DNA from: Sandaracinaceae bacterium | Lineage (GTDB): Bacteria; Myxococcota_A; Polyangia; Polyangiales; Sandaracinaceae | Assembly: GCA_040218145.1 (NCBI GenBank) | Contig: JAVJQK010000050.1 | Location: 124,001-188,000, forward strand | DNA length: 64,000 nucleotides | Direction of reading: 5' to 3' | Shown here: piece by piece, positions 24,687 through 33,288 of the stretch | How positions within the stretch are numbered: the first letter of the stretch is position 1 | How the letters are laid out: each line of letters opens with the position of its first letter | The notes under the pieces: generated by a model | Seen by the model: the letters and a program-made list of their open reading frames with translations, nothing else | The model's database searches: none | Told to the model about the DNA's origin: nothing | Made by a program: the position numbers and the translations under genes

Positions 24687-25856
24687 ATGACCGCTCGGCT
24701 CGCCCCGCTCGCCACTTGCCTCATCCTGCTCTCCGGTTGCTCGACGGACGCGCCCCACGCGGACGAGCCGACGATGGAAGAGCTGACCGCGCTCTTCGGC
24801 GAGGCGGCCGAGCAGGTGGACGACCCGGGCAAGGTCGACGACCCGAGCTGCAACGGCGTGATCGTGCCGGACCAGAGCGGCTTCGAGCGCCGCGTCGCGC
24901 TGACCTTCGACGACGGCCCCGACCCGGTGACCACGCCGCAGGTGATGGAGATCCTCCGGCGCCGCAACGTGCCGGCGACCTTCTTCATCAACGGCAACCG
25001 GGTCACCAACGCGGAGCGCACGGCCATCGTCGAGGAGATCGCGGCCGACCCGCTCTTCATCCTCGCGAACCACACCTGGTCCCACCCGCGAAACCCGTTC
25101 CTCGACCAGATGGACGAGCCGGAGATGGCGGCGCAGATCGACGACGTCACCTCGATCATGAGCGCGGCCGGCGAGTCCTCCCGCTACTTCCGCTTCCCCT
25201 TCGGCCGCGCGCGCTGCGGCACGGCGAACGCGGTGCGCGAGCGCGGCTACATCATCACGGGCTGGCACGTCGACAGCGCCGACTGGTGCTACGCGGGCGG
25301 CCGCGGCAAGTGCGAGTGGGACGGACTGCCCGAGGTGTTCCGCGACGGCGACATGCTCGGCTACGTCATGCAGCAGGTGCGTCGCCGCAACGGCGGCGTG
25401 GTGCTCTTCCACGACATCCATCGCTTCACGGCCGACGCGCTCGAGGGCGTGATCGACGCGCTCGTGGCCGAGGGCTACTCCTTCACGAGCGTCGACGACG
25501 TCGAGACCTTCCCTCGCCTCAACGGGCTGACCCCGCCGCCGCAGCGCTTCATCGGCGACGCCTGCGCGTCCGACATGGACTGCAACTTCGAGTCGGGCGC
25601 GTTCTGCCTCTCGGCGGGCTTCTGCACGACGAGCTGCACGGGATACTGCCCGGACCGCATGGGCTACGCGGGCACCTTCTGCGTCGAGGACACCGAAGGC
25701 GCGACCGAAGCGGAGGCCTTCTGCGTGCTCCGCGCTACCGAGGGGAACGAGTTCTGCGGAGGCGTGCCCGGCAGCGAGCGCGTCAGCCGCGACCGCTACC
25801 TCGGCGAGGCCGGGATCCGGCCCTCCACGGCCGACGTCTGCGCGCCGGCCAGGTAG
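24687..25856 (+). CDS. Polysaccharide deacetylase (NodB/CE4) lipoprotein
   Basis: A 389-residue lipoprotein: the signal ends LILLSGC with Cys at 18. The CE4 domain (about 65-280) has its motifs: ALTFDDGPDPVTT (catalytic Asp and metal Asp), NHTWSHPRNPF (metal His pair), FRFPFGRARCGTANAV and GGVVLFHDIH. The last 110 residues are Cys-rich (CASDMDCNFESGAFC, CTTSCTGYC), as in secreted myxobacterial proteins, and may form disulfide-bonded modules. The family removes N- or O-acetyl groups from chitin, peptidoglycan or exopolysaccharide; the exact polymer is unknown. It converges on the VWA lipoprotein gene. Confidence 0.92.
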   Translation: MTARLAPLATCLILLSGCSTDAPHADEPTMEELTALFGEAAEQVDDPGKVDDPSCNGVIVPDQSGFERRVALTFDDGPDPVTTPQVMEILRRRNVPATFFINGNRVTNAERTAIVEEIAADPLFILANHTWSHPRNPFLDQMDEPEMAAQIDDVTSIMSAAGESSRYFRFPFGRARCGTANAVRERGYIITGWHVDSADWCYAGGRGKCEWDGLPEVFRDGDMLGYVMQQVRRRNGGVVLFHDIHRFTADALEGVIDALVAEGYSFTSVDDVETFPRLNGLTPPPQRFIGDACASDMDCNFESGAFCLSAGFCTTSCTGYCPDRMGYAGTFCVEDTEGATEAEAFCVLRATEGNEFCGGVPGSERVSRDRYLGEAGIRPSTADVCAPAR

Positions 25857-25868
25857 TCGCGACGGGGC

Positions 25869-27152
25869 TCAGATCAGGATCGTCGGGCAGCCGAGCACGA
25901 TCTCGACCACGGCGGAGCCGTCGAGGAGACGATCGCAGATGTCGCCCTGGATCAGGATCGACTCGTGGGAGTCGTCCACGTAGTTCCAGGAGTCGACGGC
26001 GGGGTCGCTGCTGCGGCGGAGCACGGTGCGGTCCTCTCCGTCGAAGGTGACGCCGACATTGACGAGGCCGGGATCGAACATCGTGGGGTCGGCGCCGCGC
26101 GGGAGGTCGAAGACGCAGCTGTCGAGGAGGCGGCGCGCGATCTCGTCGAGCGCGGCCTCGAACTCGGCGCTGAAGTCGCTCGCGGTGACGTTGTAATGGC
26201 AGCAGTCGGGCTCGCCCTGGCACGTCGGGGGGATGCCGCACGCCGGAAAAAACGGGGGGCACGTCTCCTCGCAGGTCTGCGGGGTGACGCAGTCGGCCGT
26301 GGTGCGGCAGCCGCAGAAGCCCGGGAAGCTCGACCCGCCCGGCTGGAAGCACGGCGCGCCGCCGCAGTCGGCGTCGGAGCGGCAGGAGTCGCTGGTGCAC
26401 ATGGGCATGCACGTGGTGTTGCGGGGCGTGCCGCCGTTGAAGGCGATGGTCGACATGTTGTTGTCGGCGAAGTCCATGCCCACCGCGAAGGTCAGGCGGT
26501 TCTTCGTGTCGTGCTCGGTCTGCACCCGGGCCATCACCGCGTCGGACATGTCGTCGTCGCAGGTCTCCTGGCCATCGGAGACGAGCACGATGCCGCGCTG
26601 GCCAGGGCTCGTGAGCGTGTCGAGGTAGTCGAAGCCCGCGAGCAGGCCGCCGAAGGCCGGGGTGCCGGCGCCGCTCGGGCTCGAGCCGGAGAGCGCGGCC
26701 TGGATCTGGGCGCGTGAGGTGGTCAGCGGCGCGACGGGCACGTCCGGGGCGCTGCCGATGCCGCACTCGCCGCTCTCCGGGAAGAGGAGCAAGCCGGCGC
26801 TCAGCTCGTCCGAGACGCTCGCGAGGACCGAGTTGATCCCCGCGGTCGCGAGGTCCCACTTGGTCGGGCCGCTGTCGCCGCTCGCCGGGCTGTCCATGCT
26901 GCCCGAGCGATCGAACACGATCAGCAGGCTGCCCGGGACGCGCTCGGTCGGGATGGCGCTCGAGCCGCAGGCGTTGTCCGGGTCGAAGGGGTCGTACTCG
27001 CCCGCGTCGATCCGCGGGACGTTGCTGTCGCGCGTCGGGACCGTCGAGTCGAGGTCGGAGGTGGAGCCGTCACGGCCCGGCGGGATGACGCCGCCGGCGT
27101 CACAGCCGACGAGCGAGACGAGGATACAAGCCCAGAGTGAAGCGATGCGCAT
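25869..27152 (-). CDS. VWA-domain lipoprotein with Cys-rich insertion
   Basis: A 427-residue lipoprotein: the signal MRIASLWACILVSLVGC has Cys at 17, with Asp at +2. A von Willebrand A domain starts near residue 75, with the MIDAS residues in LIVFDRSGSM, GAGTPAFGG and VLVSDGQETC. A Cys-rich stretch of about 100 residues interrupts or follows it (CMPMCTSDSCRSDADC, CGCRTTADC, CEETCPPFFPAC), and the protein ends in a small beta domain. Metal-dependent adhesion or scaffold roles are usual for the fold. ATG 27152 is chosen over 27167 because it starts the lipoprotein signal. Confidence 0.85.
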   Translation of the reverse strand: MRIASLWACILVSLVGCDAGGVIPPGRDGSTSDLDSTVPTRDSNVPRIDAGEYDPFDPDNACGSSAIPTERVPGSLLIVFDRSGSMDSPASGDSGPTKWDLATAGINSVLASVSDELSAGLLLFPESGECGIGSAPDVPVAPLTTSRAQIQAALSGSSPSGAGTPAFGGLLAGFDYLDTLTSPGQRGIVLVSDGQETCDDDMSDAVMARVQTEHDTKNRLTFAVGMDFADNNMSTIAFNGGTPRNTTCMPMCTSDSCRSDADCGGAPCFQPGGSSFPGFCGCRTTADCVTPQTCEETCPPFFPACGIPPTCQGEPDCCHYNVTASDFSAEFEAALDEIARRLLDSCVFDLPRGADPTMFDPGLVNVGVTFDGEDRTVLRRSSDPAVDSWNYVDDSHESILIQGDICDRLLDGSAVVEIVLGCPTILI

Positions 27153-27195
27153 GCCCCAGCTTGCCAAAAAGCGGGACGGCGCCCAAGAAGCGCGC

Positions 27196-27792
27196 TCAGC
27201 GGCTCCAGGCGGCGGGGCGATCGGGCTCGATCGCGATGTGCTGCCAGGCGGCGCGCCAGAGGCACCGCGCGTCTCCGCGCGCGACGCACTCGGGGTGGGT
27301 GGCCTTGGGGGAGGGCGCGCCGATGCGGCCGGCCAGCACCTCGACCCAGCCGGTGAGGGTCATGCAGAAGAGCGGGTGGGGGACGCCGGCGTCCTGCACC
27401 TCGACCACGCAGCCGCCGGCGGTGGCCTCCCGGATGACCATGCGGCCCTCGTCGTTGAACTGCTGCCACGCCCCCGCCACGCGCTTCAGGGCGTAGTCGG
27501 GTCGGGCCAGGTAGAAGGCGGCCTGTCGGAGGAACCCGCCCATGTTCTTGCGCGCGCCCGCCGCGCCGAGCTCCCGCGCGATCAGGCCGTCCCCCGAACC
27601 GAAGCGCCGCTCCGCCTGCTCGAGGAAGTCGACGAGCTCTTCGACGGGGTGCCACTCGATCGCGGTGGCGGTCATGTAGCGCTCGCGCGTCTCCGGCTGA
27701 CATGTCTGCAAGACGTCCGCGAGCGCGTCGCGGCCGAAGGTCTCTTCGATCCAGGCCGCGCCGTTGAGCAGCCCCTGTGCTTTGATGTTCAT
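27196..27792 (-). CDS. V4R/heme-NO-binding-like small ligand-binding protein
   Basis: A 198-residue protein starting MNIKAQGLLNGAAWIEETFG. The C-terminal HPECVARGDARCLWRA matches the Glu-Cys ... Gly-Asp ... Cys signature of V4R domains, which bind hydrophobic small molecules or metals; the overall layout also recalls heme-NO-binding proteins and DUF2378. It is not a confident family match. The start lies 20 bp after the pilB stop on the same strand, so it is probably the last gene of that transcript and may sense a signal for the pilus ATPase (inference). A G-rich run stands in place of a ribosome site. Confidence 0.68.
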   Translation of the reverse strand: MNIKAQGLLNGAAWIEETFGRDALADVLQTCQPETRERYMTATAIEWHPVEELVDFLEQAERRFGSGDGLIARELGAAGARKNMGGFLRQAAFYLARPDYALKRVAGAWQQFNDEGRMVIREATAGGCVVEVQDAGVPHPLFCMTLTGWVEVLAGRIGAPSPKATHPECVARGDARCLWRAAWQHIAIEPDRPAAWSR

Positions 27793-27811
27793 CGTCCCCC
27801 CCCGGGTCACG

Positions 27812-29872
27812 TCAGCCTGCGTCCGCGAGCACCCTCCGCACCTCTTCGAGGGTCGTCTCGCCACGCAGGGCGCGGACGATCCCGGACTCCCATAGCGTGC
27901 GCATGCCGTCCTTCTTGGACTGGGCGATCAGCGCGCGCATCGGCGCCTCCTCGCGGATGAGATCCCGCATGTCGTGCGTGCATCGCAAGATCTCGTAGAC
28001 CGCGACGCGCCCTCGGTAGCCGGTCTCGTAGCAGGCCGCGCAGCCGGATCCGCTCTTGAGCGAGGCGCCCTCGAGCTGCTCCGGCGTCAGACGAAACTCC
28101 TCGATCTCCTCCTCGGTGACGGCGTGCGGCTTCGCGCAGCGCTCACACACGCGCCGCACGAGGCGCTGGGCGAGCACCATCTGCAGCGCGTTGGCCACGA
28201 GGTAGGGCGGGACGCCCATGTCGGCGAGGCGCACGAGGGACTCGACGGCCGAGTTGGTGTGGAGCGTCGAGAGCACCAGGTGGCCGGTGAGCGCCGCCTT
28301 GACCGCGATCTTGCTCACCTCCGGGTCACGCATCTCGCCCACGAACACGACGTCCGGGTCCTGGCGCAAGATCGAACGGAGACCCGAGGCGAACGTGACG
28401 CCGCCCTTGAGCGACGTCTGGACGTGGTTGATGCCGGCGAGGCTCGCCTCGACCGGATCCTCCAGCGTGACGATGTTGACCTCGGGGTCGTTGATGTGGC
28501 TCAAGCCGGCGTGGAGCGTGGTCGTCTTGCCGCTGCCCGTCGGGCCCGTCACGAGCACGATGCCCTGCGGGAGGTGGAGGAGCCGCTTGATCAGCTTGAG
28601 CTCGTCTTCCTCGAAGCCGATGCTGTCGAGCGAGGTCAGCTCCTTGTTCTTCTTCAGGAGCCGGATCACGCACTTCTCGCCGTACACCGTCGGCAGCGTG
28701 GAGACGCGGTAGTGGCAGGTCTCGCCGTTGTAGACGATGGCGATGTGGCCGTCCTGCGGGATCCGGCGCTTCGAGATGTCCATCTCGGCCATCACCTTGA
28801 AGCGCGTGATCATCGGGTTGTGCAGGCGCTGCGGCGGCGTCAACAGGGTCTGCAGGCGGCCGTCGATGCGGAGCCGCACCCGGAAGTAGGTCTCGTAGGG
28901 CTCGACGTGGATGTCGGAGGCGCCGCGCGTGATCGACTCGACCAGGAGGAAGTTGCAGAGGGTGATGATCGGCGGCTGCTCGCCCGCGAGCCGGAGATCG
29001 TGGACGATCTCCTCCGGCTCTTGATCTTCGGTCGGCTCGTCCTCGGCCCGCACCGACTTGATGGCCGTCTCGAAGAAGACGTCGCCCGAGAGGATCTCCT
29101 CCATGAGCGACTGGGTCTCGAGGTGCTCCTCGACGAAGGAGCGGAAGTCGCTCTCGGTGCAGGTGACGACGACGAGCTTGCGCGCGCCGCTGCAGAAGCG
29201 GATGTCGTCGAGCGCCGTGAGATTGTACGGGTCGATCATGGCGACATAGACGGTGTCGCCTTCCTTGCGGATCGGGACCGCCTCGTACTTCCGGACGAGC
29301 TCGCGCGGCAGCAGATGCAGCACCGCCTCGTCGGGGATCAGGCCTTGCAGCTCCACCACCTCGACGCCCATCTGGTGCTCGAGGGCGAAGCGGATCTGGT
29401 CTTCCGTGCAGAGCTTCAGCGAAACGAGGATCGAGCCGAGTCGGCCGCCGCCCATCTTCTGGACCGCCAGCGCGCGCCCGACGTCCTCGTCGCTGACCAC
29501 GCCGGCCTGCACGAGCAGCTCGCCGAGGCGCAGCTTGCGTCGCGGCGCGGGCTCCTCGGGGGCGGGCTCCGGGGTGGCCTCCGCCTTCGGCGCCGGCGCG
29601 TCGTTGGCGGGCTTGTTGGGGAGCGGCGGCGGCGCGGGCTTGTACGCCGCGGCCAGGGGGTCGGGCTTCGGGTGCGGGATGCGCACGCCGCTCTTGGGCG
29701 CGTCGTCGAGGTCGGGGACCGGCAGCGCGGGGCCCTTGGGGGGCGTGGGCGGCGGCTTGACCGCGGCCGGGCTCGCTTTGCCGGGCGGAGGCGGAGGGCC
29801 TCGACGGGCTGGCGCACCGCCGAAGGGGGAGAGGCGGTGTCCACCGCGCGCGCTGTCGTCCGACGAGGCCAT
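27812..29872 (-). CDS. pilB: PilB/GspE-type pilus assembly ATPase with MshEN domain
   Basis: A 686-residue secretion ATPase. Residues 1-110 are Pro-rich and probably disordered. Residues about 112-260 are a T2SSE_N/MshEN domain: RLGELLVQAGVV and GRLGSILVSLKL are its two paired motifs, which bind c-di-GMP in MshE. The motor domain has Walker A GPTGSGKTTT, an Asp box LEDPVE, Walker B DPDVVFVGEMRD, a His box LTGHLVLSTLHT and a CxxC pair (CERC, CAAC) for zinc. It powers type IV pilus extension or type II secretion. No pilus partners are beside it, so the pilB name is by motor type; GspE is the alternative. The V4R-like gene follows. Confidence 0.9.
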   Translation of the reverse strand: MASSDDSARGGHRLSPFGGAPARRGPPPPPGKASPAAVKPPPTPPKGPALPVPDLDDAPKSGVRIPHPKPDPLAAAYKPAPPPLPNKPANDAPAPKAEATPEPAPEEPAPRRKLRLGELLVQAGVVSDEDVGRALAVQKMGGGRLGSILVSLKLCTEDQIRFALEHQMGVEVVELQGLIPDEAVLHLLPRELVRKYEAVPIRKEGDTVYVAMIDPYNLTALDDIRFCSGARKLVVVTCTESDFRSFVEEHLETQSLMEEILSGDVFFETAIKSVRAEDEPTEDQEPEEIVHDLRLAGEQPPIITLCNFLLVESITRGASDIHVEPYETYFRVRLRIDGRLQTLLTPPQRLHNPMITRFKVMAEMDISKRRIPQDGHIAIVYNGETCHYRVSTLPTVYGEKCVIRLLKKNKELTSLDSIGFEEDELKLIKRLLHLPQGIVLVTGPTGSGKTTTLHAGLSHINDPEVNIVTLEDPVEASLAGINHVQTSLKGGVTFASGLRSILRQDPDVVFVGEMRDPEVSKIAVKAALTGHLVLSTLHTNSAVESLVRLADMGVPPYLVANALQMVLAQRLVRRVCERCAKPHAVTEEEIEEFRLTPEQLEGASLKSGSGCAACYETGYRGRVAVYEILRCTHDMRDLIREEAPMRALIAQSKKDGMRTLWESGIVRALRGETTLEEVRRVLADAG

Positions 29873-29914
29873 GATTCCCCGTGGATATCGGACGGAGCGC
29901 GCTGGACTTGAGCG

Positions 29915-31831
29915 TCAGTGCCCGCCGTCGCCGCCGGTCAGGGTCTCCACGCCGAGCAGGGTCAGCCCCGCCTTGACGATGCCCATCAGGCCGTCGCCCG
30001 CGATGAGGCCGGAGGCGACCGCGAAGCCGAGCTTCTCCGCCGCGCCGGGCTTGCGGTGCTTCCAGATCTGGAAGAGCACCGCGCCCACCAGCATGGCGAG
30101 CGAGTAGAAGGCGGGCACGATGAAGGCGATGCCGAACGCGAGGCCGCTCGGGAGCACGTTCTTCGCGGTGGGGATCATCCGCGGCAAGAGCCGCATCAGC
30201 ACGCCGAAGGCCGCGCCGAGGCCGATCGCCCAGGTCGCGTTCGGGGGCAGGGCGCCGAAGCCGTCGGCGAGGATCACCGCCATCGCCTTCCAGGAGTGCG
30301 CGGCCGGCGCGGGCATGGTCGGGTCGACGCCGATGTCGTAGGCGCTGTCGAAGAGCACGAAGATGGGGACCGCGACGAGGACGCCCGCGCCGACGCCGAC
30401 GAGCTGCGCGACGAGCTGTCGGCGGGGCGAGGCGCCCAGCATCCGGCCCGTCTTGAGGTCCTGCATCATGTCGCCCGCCTGCGACGCGCCCGCGCTGGTG
30501 ATCGCGGCGCCCATGATGTTGGTCGAGAGCACGCCGGGCGAGAGCGCCCCGAAGACGAGCTGGGTGACCTTGCCCATGGCCCCGATCGGGTTGATGTCCG
30601 TCTCGCCCGTCGACCGCGTGGCGATCATCGCGAGCACGGAGGACATCGCGACGCCGACCAGGGTCAGCCACCAGGCGATGTCGAAGACGAGCTGCGCGAT
30701 GGTGACCGTGCAGAGGGTCGCCAGCGCCAGGCCGCCTACCCAGATCGCGTTCGGGATCTGGTGCGGCATCGCGTCGGCCTCGGTCTCCTTCACCGGGCCG
30801 CTGTCCTTGGCGCCCGTGAAGGTGCGCACGATCGTCTTCCACGAGAGCGCGAGCGAGGTCAGTCCGTCCGAGACCATGATCGCGACGCCGGGCCAGAGGA
30901 TCCACTTGCTCATGCCGCCGGAGGCCTCGGTGGCCCAGCCCTGCGCCTCCGCGTAGGGGCCGACGAAGCCCCACGCGACGACGGCGCCGAGGGAGAGGCT
31001 GGCCGCGACGCGGATGCCGATGAGCACGCCCGCGCCGTACATCAGCGGGCTGACGTACACGGTGAAGGTGTGCCCCGCGAGCCACGCGAAGACGCTCACG
31101 CCCGCCGCCTCGCCGAGGGTGGGCCAGGAGATCTCCTCGATGGGCCACGCCTCGATCTGGGGCACGAAGTAGGCGGCGAGCGAGAACGCGGCCGCGCCGC
31201 CCGCGAACCAGAGCAGGACCCGCGCCTTCTGGATGGCCTCGTCGCCCTTGGCGAACATGCTCATCAGGGTGTGGGCGGTCGCGGTGCCGGTGGGGAACCG
31301 CAGCTTCTCTTGCACGACGAGCTGGCGGCGGAGGGGCACCGCGAAGAACACGCCGAGGAACGCGACGGAGAGCCCCCAGAGGGTCAGCTCCATGTAGCCG
31401 AAGGTGGGCACGTCGCGGCCCTCGTCCGCGAGCAGGTTCATCGCGGGGATCGCCGACAGCAGCCCCGCCGCGCTCGCCATCGTGCCCGCGCCCGAGCCGG
31501 TGGTCTGCGTGATGTTCGCCTCGAGGCGCGAGAAGGGGATGCGCGGCTTGAGGATGAGGAAGAAGGCGATGCCGAGGATGGCGGCGATGAGCGAGCCGCC
31601 GATCGACCAGCCCGTGCGGAGGCCGAACGAGATGTTCATCGCGGCGACCACCGCGCCCAGCACGCAGCCGGTGATCAGCGCGCGCGGGGTCAGCTGCCGC
31701 TCGTTCGGCTCCGGGGTGTAGATCACCTCGGCGTCCGGGTCCTCGGGTGCGGCTTCCGTCTCGCCCGTCTTGGCTCCGGGGAGGTAGTCGGCGGTGAGGT
31801 CTCGCTCGGGCTCGTTCGTCTCTTCGGCCAT
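29915..31831 (-). CDS. OPT-family oligopeptide transporter
   Basis: A 638-residue polytopic membrane protein with about 14-16 hydrophobic helices, the size and layout of the OPT/YSL superfamily. Conserved blocks include NISFGLRTGW, LEANITQTTGSGAGTMASA, RFPTGTATAHTL, GAAITSAGASQAGDMMQDLK and AIGLGAAFGVLMR. The family imports peptides or metal-chelate complexes with protons. The N-terminal 45 residues are acidic and cytoplasmic. A GGAG site lies about 9 nt before the ATG with TATAGG further up, so this gene uses a leader, unlike many in this window. The pilB gene follows 42 bp downstream on the same strand. Confidence 0.92.
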   Translation of the reverse strand: MAEETNEPERDLTADYLPGAKTGETEAAPEDPDAEVIYTPEPNERQLTPRALITGCVLGAVVAAMNISFGLRTGWSIGGSLIAAILGIAFFLILKPRIPFSRLEANITQTTGSGAGTMASAAGLLSAIPAMNLLADEGRDVPTFGYMELTLWGLSVAFLGVFFAVPLRRQLVVQEKLRFPTGTATAHTLMSMFAKGDEAIQKARVLLWFAGGAAAFSLAAYFVPQIEAWPIEEISWPTLGEAAGVSVFAWLAGHTFTVYVSPLMYGAGVLIGIRVAASLSLGAVVAWGFVGPYAEAQGWATEASGGMSKWILWPGVAIMVSDGLTSLALSWKTIVRTFTGAKDSGPVKETEADAMPHQIPNAIWVGGLALATLCTVTIAQLVFDIAWWLTLVGVAMSSVLAMIATRSTGETDINPIGAMGKVTQLVFGALSPGVLSTNIMGAAITSAGASQAGDMMQDLKTGRMLGASPRRQLVAQLVGVGAGVLVAVPIFVLFDSAYDIGVDPTMPAPAAHSWKAMAVILADGFGALPPNATWAIGLGAAFGVLMRLLPRMIPTAKNVLPSGLAFGIAFIVPAFYSLAMLVGAVLFQIWKHRKPGAAEKLGFAVASGLIAGDGLMGIVKAGLTLLGVETLTGGDGGH

Positions 31832-31891
31832 GTGGGTCTCCGTCCCGATCTGCGGAACGGAGCCCTATACCATGGGCGCGGCGGGGTTTCC

Positions 31892-33166
31892 TCAGCCCTT
31901 CCGCTGGTCGAGCAGGCGCAAGTAGCGGGTGGCCTCGAGGTCGCTGCGATCGAGGTGCACCGCGATCGCGAAGGCCTTGCGCGCGGCCGTCTCGTCTTCG
32001 TCGATCAGGAAGAGGCGCCCCTGCACGTAGTGCGCGAACGCCATCTTGCGATCCTGACGCAGGCCCTCGAGCACCGCGTCTCGCAGCTGCTGCTCGTGCA
32101 CGACCTTGCGCATCGGGTCGGTGTCGGTGAGGTAGGCGCACCAGCGGAGGTAGAGCACGTACTCCGCCGCCTCGGGCAGCAGCGCCACCGCCTCGGCGAG
32201 CTTGGCCTGCGCGCCCTCGACGTTGCCGTGTCGGAGCAGCTTGCGCCCCGCCTCGAAGGCCCGCTCCGCGTCGAGGCGCCCGCGCTGCGGGTCGGGCATC
32301 GCCTTGCCCCGGCGCTCCATCTCCAGCCGCAGGCGCTCCGCCGCCTCCTGCGCGCGGTGGTGGGGGCTGGACTGGCTCGGCGCCCTCGGCGGCCTCGCGG
32401 GGGGGATCTCCGAGGGGACCGGCTCGACCAGCGTCAGCCCGTCGCCGAAGAGCAGCGCCGCGATCAGGGCGCCGGTCTCCTCCGATTGCAGGATCCCGCT
32501 CTGGAGCACCGTGGCGAGCGGCCGACCGTCGGCGTGCTTGAGCAGGCGCAGCTCCTCGGGGCTGACCCCGAAGCGGCGCCCGAGCGCGTCGGGCGCGCCC
32601 GCGAGGCGGACCGTCATGCGGCGCTTGGCCACGAGCAGCCCCGCCCAGCGATAGGCCTGCGGATCCTCGCGCAGCGCCGAGCGCACCGCGGGCTCGAGTG
32701 GCACCGGGAAGGGCGCGGTCCGCCGCGGCGACTCGTCGTCCACCCACATCCACACCGCCTCGTCGAGCTGGAGGCAGTGCTGGAGCTTCATCCGCACCTG
32801 GAGCCCGAGGGCCGCGCCGAGCTCCGACGCCGTCAGCATGCCGAGCTGGATGGCGACCTCGCCGAAGCGCATGATCTCGTCGCGCTCGGAGGGCTTGGCC
32901 ATGTGCTCGAGCACGAGCGCGTACTCGTCTCGATCCATGGTGCCCTGCCGCACGAGCAGGCGGCCGAGCGTCTCGGCGAGGGTGCCTCGCTCGGCGAAGA
33001 TCACGCGCCCGTCGACGATGTGGAGCTTCGTCTGAACGGGCCCCTCGTCGACCGTGAGCACCCCGGTGCGGCTCTCGCGCTGCGCGCTGAAGAGGGTCCG
33101 CGCGAGGTGCGTCGTCAGGAGGCGGTCGGGGACGACGCGGCCAGTGGACATCGACTGCGGTCGCAC
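31892..33166 (-). CDS. DUF4388 (PATAN-like) protein with C-terminal TPR region
   Basis: A 424-residue cytoplasmic protein. The N-terminal region (about 10-150) is a DUF4388 domain (LARTLFSAQRESRTGVLTVD, KLHIVDGRVIFAERGTLAET), typical of myxobacterial regulators of gliding and polarity. The C-terminal 140 residues contain TPR-like helices (FEAGRKLLRHGNVEGAQAKL, AYVQGRLF-like pairs). It is likely a scaffold for protein-protein contacts. GTG 33166 is preferred because TATCCT ends 7 nt upstream; GTG 33169 and ATG 33151 are alternatives. It diverges from the quinone oxidoreductase gene. Confidence 0.78.
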   Translation of the reverse strand: MRPQSMSTGRVVPDRLLTTHLARTLFSAQRESRTGVLTVDEGPVQTKLHIVDGRVIFAERGTLAETLGRLLVRQGTMDRDEYALVLEHMAKPSERDEIMRFGEVAIQLGMLTASELGAALGLQVRMKLQHCLQLDEAVWMWVDDESPRRTAPFPVPLEPAVRSALREDPQAYRWAGLLVAKRRMTVRLAGAPDALGRRFGVSPEELRLLKHADGRPLATVLQSGILQSEETGALIAALLFGDGLTLVEPVPSEIPPARPPRAPSQSSPHHRAQEAAERLRLEMERRGKAMPDPQRGRLDAERAFEAGRKLLRHGNVEGAQAKLAEAVALLPEAAEYVLYLRWCAYLTDTDPMRKVVHEQQLRDAVLEGLRQDRKMAFAHYVQGRLFLIDEDETAARKAFAIAVHLDRSDLEATRYLRLLDQRKG

Positions 33167-33173
33167 CACGGGG

Positions 33174-33179
33174 AGGATA
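33174..33179 (-). promoter_or_regulatory. TAnnnT -10 element of the DUF4388-TPR gene
   Basis: TATCCT ends 7 nt before GTG 33166. A weak TTCAAC lies 16 bp further upstream as a possible -35. Confidence 0.45.
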
Positions 33180-33275
33180 CCTCATCGAGCAGGCCGTTGA
33201 AGCACCGAGCCCGAAGGCACTCGGGTCGTCCCGCCCGAGAGACGAGGAGCGAGGTTCTTCGACGGGCTGCTGGGC

Positions 33276-33281
33276 TACGCT
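33276..33281 (+). promoter_or_regulatory. TAnnnT -10 element of the quinone oxidoreductase gene
   Basis: TACGCT ends 7 nt before ATG 33289, with no ribosome binding site in between. Confidence 0.5.
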
Positions 33282-33288
33282 CCGTTCC

